Below are positions 1 to 13,100 of a stretch of 64,000 bases of DNA, one piece after another. Below the pieces are notes generated by a model, which searched no databases, was not told where the DNA came from, and saw only the letters and a list, made by a program, of their open reading frames with translations. The DNA is from Hymenolepis diminuta (Eukaryota; Platyhelminthes; Cestoda; Cyclophyllidea; Hymenolepididae). The position numbers and the translations under genes are program-made. The stretch lies in contig CAADRB010000012.1 of assembly GCA_900708905.1 (NCBI GenBank), positions 479,235 through 543,234 of the forward strand, given 5' to 3'. Each line of letters starts with the position of its first letter. Position 1 is the stretch's first letter.

Positions 1-393
1 AAAATTAACTTTAAACTAAGATAAATAATGACCAAAATACGTCATCAGAGGTTGCCGACTAGGAACATCAGTCAAAGGCTGTTCATGAGAAAGTGATACC
101 GATAGAACACCGGCAAACATGACTCAAAGCGGAAATGTCCATGCTTTCTGTCAGGATGATCACAAATTGGCCATCATACTTATCTGTATGCGACCTCATA
201 CAGCTGCTGACATTTTAGCAGTTAGTTTCTTCTAGTGATATTGATGTTATAAAGATATTTTTATTCTCATAAATTGTTTTAGGAAAATGAAACAGTGCTT
301 TCTCTCGGTCTGAGAAGCTACCCACCGATATCTAGTGAGCATCTAGATCATAGCAGGAGAGACTAGGTATTTGACATTACAAAAGATACTTAC

Positions 394-1160
394 CCTGGTA
401 CAATGTTTGCAAGTTCCTTCGGGTCAAACTCCGCCTGCTGATTCAGTCTAGAGGCAGCAGCCGCAGCGGCGGCTAGAGCGGTCGCAGTAACCATGGCAGC
501 ACTCGACGAGGGATGATGTCCCTGTTGACCACCTTGTCTCCCACCACCATATCTTCCCCCTCCGCCACCATGATGTTGTTGCTGCTGCACCGATGGTCCA
601 CAAAGTGTCGGAAACGGTGAAGATGAGGTGTGAGATGATGGCGAAGCTGTTGGATAAGCCCATCCACCCGCATATTGAATCGGTGAATAGGTCCCACGTT
701 CACTTGATACACCAGAGCCCTGACCACTTCCACTCAATCGCATATTATGAAGTGTTGCAGCTAAATCCGAGTAGTAGCACTCTTGTTGTTGTTGTTGTAC
801 ATCGTCTCTTCCAGTTTGTGGAGGCGGGGTCGGATGACCTCTCGAAGACGGATACCAGGTCAAAGGGTGTCTAGAAGCCATAGCAGCTGTCCAGTAAGGA
901 TCTGCAGGAGCTATTCTAGGAGCTGTAGCATAGAATTGTTGAAGATCCAGAGGATAGCAGTTGGCAACGGCAGCTGCAGCAGCATAGAACTGCTGTAGCT
1001 GTTGTCTTTGCTGATCCGATGTAAGAAGACCTGATGGGTAATATCCTCCATTGCTACCATTAATTCCGCCTTCCATGTCAACGAAACGGCCTTGAGAAGA
1101 GGCGGGAGGTAGACTTGCATCAGATATCCCTCCAGCTCCATAGACAGGAGGTGCTGAGGC
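394..1160 (-). CDS. Gene 1, third coding exon (Ala/Gln/Gly-rich)
   Basis: The acceptor is CTCCTCTCAACAG before 1160 and the donor is GTAAGT at 393-388. The 767-nt exon encodes about 255 residues. They include two QFYA motifs with alanine runs, an aromatic DPYWTAA motif, a five-Gln run coded by pure CAA codons, a Gly-Gly-Arg-Tyr-rich segment and a polyalanine run before the end. The GC-rich composition contrasts sharply with the flanking introns. Downstream exons lie outside the window. Confidence 0.88.
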
Positions 1161-4100
1161 CTGTTGAGAGGAGGAACAAGAGGAGTGGGTTAAAATTAAA
1201 CCAGTGCTAGAAGAAAAAGACATTGAATAAAAACAATTTGCTTGTGTATATCCGATAATTTTGAAGGGGCAGTAAAAAAATCTTTTGATAAAATGTTCGC
1301 AAATATTCACGTAGTGAGCAAAGTTCAAGTCAGAGAAGTAGTCTTTTGAATTGTATTGGTGAAAAAATTTTGTACTAGCTAAAAGATTATAGGTTATATA
1401 GAAGAGAGGAAGAGGTACGTTAAACGCTTAACTTTAAGGGGGTTCAGATGTTCGCTTTATGTCCATTTATACATATGTATAAAATAAAAATAATCCTAAA
1501 AGGTGCAGTGAATTGAGATAAGCATAAGAAACAATTTCACAATAATCCTAATCACTGGATTCCGCCGATTTTTATCTCCAAAATGTCAAATTCTGAAAGC
1601 TGCACAACTATTTTGCCAGCCCGTATTCTAGATACGATCTTCAAGTGAATTATTTGAGAAAATGAACAACTTTCGGGGGAGAAATAAGCTAATACAAACT
1701 GGTTTCAAACCACGATCGATTCTTAACCCAGGGCAAGGTAAATACATGCTCTCTAGAAAACCGATATCTAAAAATTCTTATCCCAACGGAAAAATCCACA
1801 ATATTCTACGTACCGAAATGATTACCAAAATCTAGGGTATTCGTGCGTTCTACTTTTATACAATAATAACTTTAAATGGCAACTTCGATAGGCAATAAAA
1901 TTAGAAAGATAAGTTATAATAGAATTCAGATACGTAAGAATTCTTATAAAAACAAATGAGAATATATTTGTTTAATAAAACACATCTTAAAATACAAGCG
2001 CCAAGACATGAAATCAGAACCGACTACCTTATTTGCACAAAAGGGTTTAAATTGAATTTCAAGTAGTAAGTTATAGGAGGCATTCAGAGGATGCTAGAAC
2101 GAATATATCTTGACTAAATCACGGCTTTGTACAATGCATCAATTATAACCATTTAGATGGGCAAACGAGATACGCTTAACAGCTGAGAGGTCAGTCATAT
2201 TTAAGCCGCCGTGTCTCGAAGGGAATTTATTATACAATCAGAAACTGAGTCTGAAAAAAATACAACAAATGCCGAATCTCGTTCTATTAAATCAAGCGAA
2301 GGCATTAAGAGAACCATCAGCACCTTAATGAAAATTGTTAAGGGGAGATTGCTATTTTCAATACGACCTGATATCTGAAATCACATGCTTCGGAAGGTAT
2401 GCAGCGTCAAACACAAAAATCGATTAATGTGCCAGTAATAACTTGTGATTGCATTGTAAATCTTTATCATTAGTAATAGTAGAATGAAAAGTGAGTCAAT
2501 AAATCATAGCTAAATTACCTAACCAGATGGTCAACTTGCCAACAAGTAAAACAAGACAAGTTGGTGGATGATGTCACTTCGACATAACTTCACACAAAAG
2601 GCAGGCACCCAATCACGGCGTCACGAGATTGGTCTAAGAGCAGAAGGTAGAGAGAAGCGCAAGCAACGCGAAATCACACAATTCACCAGTGCTAAGAGGA
2701 TGCTTGTTAACAGTGTATGAAATCGAAGCAGCGGCGGTGGCGGCGGCGACGGTGCTAGTAATCAATCTATATGCGCGCGCTCGCGTAATCGCATACAAAC
2801 ACGCATAAGCCTCTTTCGCTCTCTCTCTCTCACTCTCTATCCTTGCTGTTGTGGTTTGTATGTATGAATATAAATATATCCACTTTTAAACACACACGTC
2901 GAGTTCAAAACTTCGCATTTAACATTTTAGGAAACAGCACTTAAGATAATAATAATAAAAAAGAAATGTAAATAATCTGTTAGAAATAGATTACCATTTC
3001 ACGTAGCTACGCAAACCGAGTTTAACTAAGTATTTTGCACTGGAGGCGGCGTTAACTTTACACTTTACACAGTTCAACCTTGCGTTTCAAACTGGTGGAC
3101 AGTATTCGGGACTTTAAACTAGGAACTCTTCTAAAATATTGCTACAAATACAAATGCATACGTTAGCTTAAAATAGAGAACACCACTTCACACAGCTATG
3201 CAGATATAGCTTGATTCAGAATTTTACAATGGAGAGCATTGGAGGATTCAAAATTGAAATCTTTCAACTTTCTAGTTCACATTAGACGCAGCTTTAAGGA
3301 TTCAAAATCTAAAGGCATTTTAACACGTCATTATGTATTTAAATGTATTTTCAAAGATAAAGAGAGGGTGATTTCGTGTAACTGTGGTAATCTGCCACCC
3401 TGATCTTCTACAAAGAAAGTTCAAATGTGATTTATGATTAATAGTTAATTTTAACCAACTTTCTAGTTAGTCTATATACCTTTGGTTGAATCCTTTTTCT
3501 ATATGTTATGTTTCTATATAATAAATTAGATGTCACAATCCAGGACGGTTCTCTAATGGAAGTCTGGATGAATAGTGATGAAAGATGGCATATGCGCCAG
3601 CTATCTAAAAATAACTCTCTCTAAAGTCTTCCGAATGTTTAAATGCTCAAGAACGAACATGTTATCGCTATATTATCAAATTCGAAAATCAGTTTGTCGA
3701 GCGCAAAGCCGATGAAGAATCATTACTATAGTAAATCCGCAGATCAATGGAAAGACATGCTAAACACATTCACAAATTTTATAACGGAGTCTCTAGAGCA
3801 ATGGATAAGTAACTCACTATAAAGACCTGCAGATGACACACAAGAAAGTTGGGAAACCGGTTCATCGAGCGCAAAAATGGAGGATTATTAGAGGGGTAAA
3901 TGCTCGGGATCAATAGAATGACTGTCAATAAATGTCAGGCGAAACTCAACTTTTATGATAGAATCCCGAGCGGTCTAAGAAACTTCAGACAAACACTTAT
4001 GTGCGTTTCAAATTTCATATGAAGCTTCACTTGAAGTGTTTTCATAAACCCTTTACACAAAAAGCCTATTAATGATTCACGCTTTGAATGTTTTAAATAA

Positions 4101-7100
4101 AAAAGTTACTTCTCACTTCACACTGGAAGCAGCATCAAATTTGTATTTCACACTACATTCAGCGTTAACTCGAGTTAATATTTCAATGGTTGCTATATGC
4201 AAATGTGAATAATTGTACGCTCACTAGCAGGGGAGAAACCCACCACACACCTTCAACTTTGCACTTCTTCATTGCCAAGGTCAATATTTTAGACCTTGAA
4301 CCCTTACTAAGCATTGCAGTTATTATATGGAAATATGAAGTTAGATACAAAAAACAGTTTAGATTTTAGCTTCTACTGCAAGTTCTTATAATTGAATGAC
4401 TCAAATATCATAATACGATTTAGTACAAAGTTGTGTGATAGGTTTAGTAATCAGGAATACAGACCTAAACTCTAGGTATTTCGCATGAAAAGCATTAATT
4501 GTTGAATGAATAGTTGTACAAGTGTTATCAACTGGATCAAATTGAAGCCATTAGACAAGATTTTAGCTCAAAATTAGCCATTCTCTTAGTATCCAGTGTA
4601 AATATTTATCCAGATGGCTAGACCGAAAGATCTCACGCTTGTGTCATTCGAAATATTAGACAAGTAAGTCATTTATTTGCTCGAAAGGTGATAGAATTGC
4701 AATGCTATTTCTTTTCAAGTCTGTAAATGGAATACACAAAACATAGCAGGCATATTATTTATATTCTCCTCCCCGAGAATGCAATACTTTCTGAACCGGT
4801 TACATTTCATTGTGTGACTCATCTGTTGATGTAAGCTATCCACAGATTTATCATCACAACTATGTCAATTCATCTAGATACACATAAACGTGACAAGTAA
4901 CATGATCATTTGACTGCAATGTGCCTTAGTAACAAGCAATATTAAAGCAGTTGCAAGCAAGAAGGTTGACAAAACTGATAGTTGGGATAGACTCTTAAAC
5001 AACCCAAAATGAAAATATACCAAACTAGAAAATAAGAATCACTTGAATAATCGATCCATTCATCCTTCTTAAGAATATGTCATTAAACCCCTTCTAAATG
5101 AAGGCAAAAATCAAAAGAATTTTCCCCCACTGTTTGGTGGGATTAAATCTACCGATTTTTATGACCTCTTATTCTGGTGAAAAAAAGAAGGAGAAATCTG
5201 AGACCCAAATCAGCAGAGCTACGAACACACCGCGACAATGTCGAATACATGAAAAATACACACTGCGTAGCTGATCCCTATGCTTCGCTGTAATTTTTAT
5301 CATTGATAAGAAGCAAGTGAGCGCATACTATTACTAACATCTTGACAGTCTAGACAGGACCTGGCGATATTTTGGCCTTCAATAACCAATTAAATAAGAC
5401 TTGCAGCAGCCATGCAAAAAAGACCAAAGAGGGCGTGATTTGTGAGAAAATTGACTGCACACATAATCAAATCAATAGAAGCTGATTGGGCTGAAGAGCG
5501 CATTGTTTTCTGAAATTTTCGCTAAATAACAGCTTTGAAGTATGATTCTATTTAACAACTATTGATCAACCCATCGTGACATTATACGACAAAAACGCTT
5601 TAATCTATAATTGAGTTTACGTCATTTTCACAGATAGCTCCAAAAGAAAAAAAGTACTTTCCAAGTTCATTATAAGTTTTCACAGCACTTGATTTGGTTA
5701 GAGAATAAGCTTTCTGGAGCCATTGTTGCAAAAAACAAACATTCTACCACCTCCCTTGTTGACCAGAGTTAACTATGGTGGTTGATCGCCCACACCACTG
5801 GATATGTATTGACCTCGTGATCAGTGACTTGATAGAGAAGCATTTTCAACTTGAGCATAATAGTTCGAATTCTGCCGCCCGCTCTCACTTGGTTAGTACT
5901 AACTAACACTAACTTTTCTTTCTGTTAGTCAGATACACAACAATGAGTATTGAAACCATGACCTTTGCTTCACCGGACGTGAAGATAGATCGCTACATCT
6001 CTGGAACGAATAATTGACCTGTTATTAAAACGATTGATTTATGGTTACTCATAAGAATATGTAAATACTTTTTATAAGGGAATTCTCCATTCGAAGAATT
6101 GAATGCGAAATTAAAAATTGAAATAACACAATGTACTTCTTCTGCACAGATAAAAAATATAAGCGTTATCTCAGTTCGAAAAAAATATTTCTGTAGAACT
6201 CAATTAATTATATTGAATTGAGTGGAGAAAGGAGCATTCAACTGGTTTAAAATAAACGATAAATGCACCGCAGTTGCTCAACCAAAATCATCCAAAGGAA
6301 ATTATTAAGAAACACCCTACCTAAAAATTACCAGATTGAATCTAGAAGTGAGAACTTCCTCTTAACGATTTACTGAAAATGCCCAGAAAACTAGTGAGTC
6401 AAGTATAACTATTCCGAGCAATTGGCAATAACAGCTTTAACTGCAAATATTTCTATAAAGAATGGATAGACGCTGAAGAATCCTTCAAGATATACGCTTC
6501 TCCTTGGTGAAGCAAATTTGGACAAGAGTTAGAGATACTTAGTTACAAAAATATGAAAATCAAAACGTTTTTGTAATTGAAAACTGACATCTAGTGCAAA
6601 ATGCACATATTTAGCTTCAACGGAACCTGCCGCTGTCAAACATCTCAAACCAAGATCTTATGTCACAAAAGTCCAACGTCTTTGAATGTAAGCCATCCAC
6701 ACCACCAGTGTCTGACCGTATGATAAACTCAGTTTGGGACACAGCGATCTGAATATGAGTGAATTTCACTTGTAATAAAGTGTATTTCAATTGACTACCT
6801 AGAGAGTAAGTCCCGTTCTGAGCAATTATGGGCCGTTCTCAATACGTTAGAGATATGAATATAATCTGACCAATTTTTGACAAACGATGAAACACGATAA
6901 ATTAGAAGACAGCAGTACTCACGGCAGTAGGAACCGCTTCTCCTCCAACCTGTTGCTGTTGATCTTGTTGCTGTCGTGACGACTGTTGAGCATGCTGTTG
7001 TTGAAGGACAAGTGGCGAAGAGAGTCTTCTCTTTCGCTGTTGTTGGCTATTGTTACCGTTTCCTCCAGTCTGAGATGACGAAACTCCAGCAGACAAACAA

Positions 7101-10100
7101 CCAGGAGCACCAGCAGGCGTAGAACGACTGCTGCACGTGTTGACGGCAGGTGTAGTGGGGGTGTTGACGTTGGCAAGGAGCTGTGGAATCAGGGTTGTAC
7201 CCTCTGATGGTTGTCCAGGCATTAGAGGCTGCGGTGGTGGAGATGAGAGTTGGTAGGCTCCGAGGATGGATGGATCAAGGGCTTGAACTGGCTGAGCTTG
7301 AGCCTGTGCCTGTTGTTGGTAAGTAGCGTCAGCGGCTGTTGGTAGTGAATACTGAAGGTACTGCGCTGGAAAGGAGAATAAGCACAACGGAGATTAAGAA
7401 TTTCCACAAGTAAGGAGCTAATTGTTAAGCTTGTTGGCAATTCTAACGCTATATCGGATAAAAGTAAGGTACTCAAGAGTATCTGACAAAAAAACTCCTG
7501 TCAGACTTTCAATATCTGAAATTGCGTTTGTGAGTATGATGTAGACATTTACATAGACCGCTATACCAATAGCGAATGTCCAGTTCAGTGATCGAAAAGT
7601 GACTTAGACTTAAAAATAAAAGATCAATCGTAGCATCTTCTTTTCTAACAAACTTTAGTGCGTACAATCCGTAAGTGAGTCAAAACTCAGTTAACTAATC
7701 GCTGTGTTTCGAATGGCCCCTTTCTTCTGTAACAAAACGATACAAGAGGAGAATAGTGAAGGCAGATATTGAGTGAACACGACCTTATTTGTCCACACAT
7801 CCAAAAGAGAATCGTCAGAAAAATCGGAATAATCAAGTTTAACTAGAACAGAATTAACAACAACAACAGGAGGAACCATATAAGATTATTTGACATAAGG
7901 CGAGGATATTAGTTAGATTCATATTGGTAATAGTAAATCAATTAGACAATGTCTTTTGATGTCACTAAAGAAATCAGGCAATCGTATCATGGATTATCAT
8001 CCATATTCATTTAATGACTAAAATTTGACGAGAGTTTCAATTTCAGCCATTTCCAGTTAGAATATAACGACGTTAGTTACACCCATCATTGAAAACTGAA
8101 CACAATTCTCAAAATTTCATAGGAAAGCGCCCACCTCAAAGCATAATTAAAATTTCTATAAAAATGTGAAATTTAAGCAGATCTTCCCAATCGTGTATTT
8201 AATATTATAAAACTAATCCGATCCAATTATTATATAGTGAACAAGCGAAACTAATTTTATGGACTTCAATGAAAGTGAATAACCATTCTGGAAAACATAC
8301 GGGGTGTGACAAAATATTCTAATAGACCTGTAGCGACATACGCAAACGCATTAAGTTAACATTGCCGATTTTCCCCCTAGCCGTTCTCTCTGATATTCAC
8401 ACTATAAACATTCGTGTAACCAGACTTGATCTCAGTCCGATGCTGTGACCACTGTTGTTCGAATGCTAACTGTAAATCGAAATAAGATAGCACTTTCCCC
8501 TCCCATCTATTTTTTTCGACGTGTTATCCAAGCTGTCTCTAAAACAGACTTACCCCCCAATTTTACTTTCTGCTACTGTTCTTTGCAGTGAAAAATGTTT
8601 GAATTTTGCTACCGACTCAATTGGGGGTTAAAAATTTAAGCCAACTTTGATACTTCTTGATTTTGCATTTGCTTAAGGCGTAAAATTAAAAGCAACAGAG
8701 AAAATGAGTGAACAGAAAAAACTGAGTCGCTGTAAGAAAGCTGACTTATACTGATCTGTCATGTCTCCCCATTTACTTAATGAACAAAAACACTGATCTA
8801 ATCATTAGTTGAAACATTCATAAGATGAAATGAATTAGCTTAATACAAAAATCTAATATGACTAAAACATAACAAAAAGCAGTACTCATCTAAAACAGAG
8901 AGGAGACTTTCCAGAGCTCCGCTAATTAAGAAGCTACTATTTAGCCAGTGTTTAAATCTCTGCATTATGAGCTAAACATCACGCTTAATATCTTCGAAGG
9001 TATGAAAAAACCCGGAGTATTGCAAATACAAGCTTAGAAGCAATAAAAACAAAATTTCACATTTCTTATCTTAGATGTCTGTTAAAAGAATACATGCAGA
9101 CTATAAGTGTTCTGAGAAAACGCTGTTCTGTAAAATAAGTATTAAATTCATTCAGGATAACAGTCGACATTAGTATTTAGATTTTAAGAATCATGATAAA
9201 TATCTTAAAAAAACATTGGAAAGGAAAGTGCCTTTCAGTTCTTGTCGGAGAAAGAAACCGCATTTACGATAATGTCGCTATTGAAAGGAGCTACGAGAAA
9301 CTGATACTAAAAACAAAAACTAACTGTCATGTCCTAATCAAACAGACTATAGGTGACTGCAGTCGTTTCTCTCATTACGTTGCCACTCCAAAGTGATGAC
9401 TCACCTCATCCAAGTACGGTAGCCACACAATTTATCGTCAATGAGAGGGAAAACATCGAGATTTGCATATGTCACAGTCAAATGACAGTGAATTTTCACA
9501 ACACAATGCACACGCTTTTTCTCAGCACAAAAGCAGTCCCTTTCTGGGTAGCTAACTATCTGTAGCTGCGACAGGAAAGTGCACATTTCTAGTGTGATTC
9601 AAAAGGGAATCGGGTTTCGCTTCTTTCTCTCTTGATGATTAACCTTAACTTCAATAGCAGTGTGTGCGGTTAGCGATGACATCTGGACCAAAGCGTAGTC
9701 GATATAAATGACGAAATGTGATAACTCAAAAGACACCAACTCATCGAAATACTAAGATTCTGTTGAAACAAGACAATAAAAGCATAAATTGGACGGTAAG
9801 ACTTTGCACGGCTAAATAATGATGCTTACCCCGAAGATGACGAAATGGAGAGGACAATAGCGTAACACACCACTCCAAAAGCCAATTACTAGGTAGTGGC
9901 ACTTTGAATTGAATGTGATAGATCACACCAACTTATGTCTTGAATAAAAATGAATAATTTATATTCAAGAAAAATTAAATTAACTATTTATTGTTAATTG
10001 TTTATAATATTTGTTAAAATGGGTTAAACAGCGGGGTTGTTAGCTTGCATAATTTTGGAACAAAGCCTCTTATTAAGACAATTACGTGTTATTATTGGGT

Positions 10101-13100
10101 TCTGGCTTCTGTAGGCTATTTTGGGAGGCTAATTAGTTTATAACACTGTCCACATTCCTACGGAGATGTATTCACTCCTATTGATTTTGGGAATGACTAC
10201 ATGACAGGTGACCAGTGTTCACATTCAATAAGTCAGATGCCACAAGACTGATGCTCATCAGTGCATATTAAATAATGCGGATGGCCAACCACATTTTCTG
10301 ATTCTGGTCAACAAGAATGAGTGAGTTTCCCATCAGAGCGGCTCCAGAATACTCTTACGCAAGTCGTTAGTTGTTAATATTTTCGTTAATGGATATCTTA
10401 TGGCAGTTGTAGATCCTAGCTAATTCCACTACTCAAACCTGATCAACTTCGTATTTACAGGCAAATTATTACTAATTTAAGAAACGTGTGATTACGAAAA
10501 AAAAGAATATAAACCTTTGCTTTTGGAAATCGAAAAATTTAAGCCCTCTAATATTCGAAGCCATGAAGATCCCTAAAGACAAAGAAGCACCAATCGCAAC
10601 TTAAACTACATTGAAATCTTTGGTATCAAAACTAAGACATTAGAAAAAGACACTTTGGATCGAATGTACTTCGCAAATTAAGCGCCATCTTTTAAACACG
10701 CTATTCACTAGGCCATCCTACTTTACCGAAAGATAAGTACTTAAAAGCTCTTTTATCGAAAAGGGCTTGGATTTATGTTTATTGACATCTAATTACTAGC
10801 CGCGCAAGCAGAAACTTTCTTTCGTATGACTGACTAGAGATAATTAGCCATATTGTGAAATACCGATTCAACTGCCAGTGGGATCAAATAGTTGACAAAT
10901 CTTGCACGAACAAGAAGACCCTTGAGAAAAGGAAACGAGAACGCATAACAGTGACCTCCACCTGAGCTAAGTTAGTACCAGATCTGCAAAGATCTACAAA
11001 ATGAGGACCACATAATTATTCCCGAGCGTTTTCCATTTTAAGAGAAAATAGATTAAATATTCACATATCTCCAGATTCCCTGTTGATTAAAGCTGGTCTT
11101 CAATACCTGGGAAATCGTGCGCTGATGCACTGATCAAATCCACCGGATCATCGACGCAGAGGACAGATATAGATGGCCAAAAATTGATGCTAATCAACTG
11201 TAATCAATAAGGGGGATAAATGTGAAATTACCAAAGAGTGGTTTCAGAATACTTTCCCCCTACGTAGGTCAAGTGTTTTATCCATTCCCTTAATGGGAAT
11301 GGGAAAACATTAAGATACTTAGTTCCTCCATATGATACACTTTCCTTAAACAAGAGCTTGGATCTCGGAATTATCGGCCTTTGATAGGTGCAAAATTATT
11401 TTAACTTAATGATCCATATTCCACTAGTTCTACTTCAAAAATGAGCAGTATAGAAATGTTCATTTTAAAATTCTGGCTTGAATTATTACTGCCTGTTTTA
11501 GTAATAAAGGAATGGGTTCCGACTTTTAAGTAGTTTTCTATACAATACTAGATGACACCTCTAACTAAATATAGAAGAAATCATCGATCAAAAAACGACA
11601 TCATTTCCAAAAATTGCACAAATCAGTCCATACGCTGAAAAAAAAAGCGTTAAGAATAGACTCATTCATTCTCATATGGATCAGTAAAACACTTAAGTGG
11701 TCAAAGTGGTGGAAACCTACTTCTAATAATTTTCAAAAAAACGCTTTACTAAAAATGTAGACCAAAATGGTCAAGGTTTAAATTTTGATAATAAAATTGG
11801 AATTGCAAATCAAACAGCTTTATCTGTCGAAATAACAAGGTACTTTCAAACAGAGATAATCGATTGAATATGCGTACTTGTAAATTATAAGTCAAAACCG
11901 ACATCATACGGTTTTCATATTTATCCAACCGTAACTAAATTTCACAGACAAATTACGACCTACAGACTACGGCAAGGCCAAAATAAACTTTACTGCAAAC
12001 TAGAGCCACGTAATAACTTATTAAAACTGATCAAAGACAGAGTGACCTCTTTAAATAGGGTCAAATGTAAGTACATCACATGGGATATTAATTTCCCGTC
12101 AGACTAGAGACAAACAAGAAGTCATTAAATTAAATAAAACTTACAAATAATAGGTCGTTTTCTTCTAACAAAAACAACTATGAGTGAAAAGGGTAAAAGT
12201 TATTTTCGCAACTAAGTGACAAGAAATAATTAGTGAAGAAGTGGGGATCAAAAGAAGTTGCGGGTGAAAGATAAATGAATCATAAATAAAAGAAGACAAT
12301 TAATAAAGTCAGCTCACACGAAGGAGCCTTGAAAAACAGTAATTTAAAAGACACCATGAATGAACCACACAACGCTCAATCGAGTACTGATTTTCACTCA
12401 TGATATCACTAAATCGATTAATATAACACTATCTTCCGATAAAACGTCGATTTCTAATATTTGATCAGAATTTTTAAGTAACTGATGGTAAATTCCAATC
12501 AACAGATACATGACGGTGGGTTTCGAACCTGCATCATCTCCTGAGAAAGATGCGTAATCAGTAAGGTCAAAAATCGATCAGAACCGACAAAAAATGACTC
12601 ACCATACGCTAACAGGTAAACTACATTCTGGCAATCAGGACTGCATTACGAATGCGTGTGTGTTGTATTAGTACATCAATTAACATTAGCGAAATTTGTA
12701 GATTTTGATAAGATAATTCGCATACAGAGATGAAAAGGTTTTGTTCTACTTGTACAGTCTTTAACTTCAGTGATGTGGAAAACAATATCCTGTCTGTGTT
12801 GCCAAGCGATGGAGAGCAATAAAAATGGAAATAAAGCAGGCAAAGGGACGCACGTACGTATCAAAGTCAAAACGGGAAAAACGTATTTAAAGACATGAAA
12901 AATCGAACTCACGACAATAATAAGACAGCTGACCAGTCGCTGCAGCATAATCTAGGAAAGGATTAGTTAAAGCTGTAGCTGCTACGGGTTGTTGAGTGAT
13001 CCTATCACGAGAAGTGGTTGCATAGGGAGATGAGGAGGAAGATAGGGGAGGGGAGACATATTGGTACATAAGAGAGGCATCTGGAGAGACACTGATTTGT

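Larger units (their letters stand above)
7366..12912 (-). other. Gene 1 intron (5.5 kb) with one repeat copy and a tRNA-like relic
   Basis: An AT-rich intron between the first and second coding exons. It holds an LTR-like repeat at 9936-10154 and a tRNA-like relic near 12511-12568. Short open frames (for example 9193-9396 and 9353-9565) are no longer than expected by chance at this base composition. Confidence 0.65.

Noticed and set aside
448..1141. Other open frames overlapping the exon at 394-1160 on both strands
   Set aside because: They are shadow frames caused by the GC-rich, stop-poor exon.
390..1328. Reading the third exon of gene 1 as a separate 312-residue gene starting at 1328
   Set aside because: A strong acceptor lies at 1161-1162 in exact phase with the exon ending at 6923. 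The extra N-terminal residues are AT-rich intron translation.
6919..7476. Additional minus-strand frames around gene 1 exon 6923-7365
   Set aside because: They overlap the supported exon in other frames or extend into intron sequence.
9193..9565. Short plus-strand frames in a gene 1 intron
   Set aside because: No splice sites in phase, no motif, chance length.
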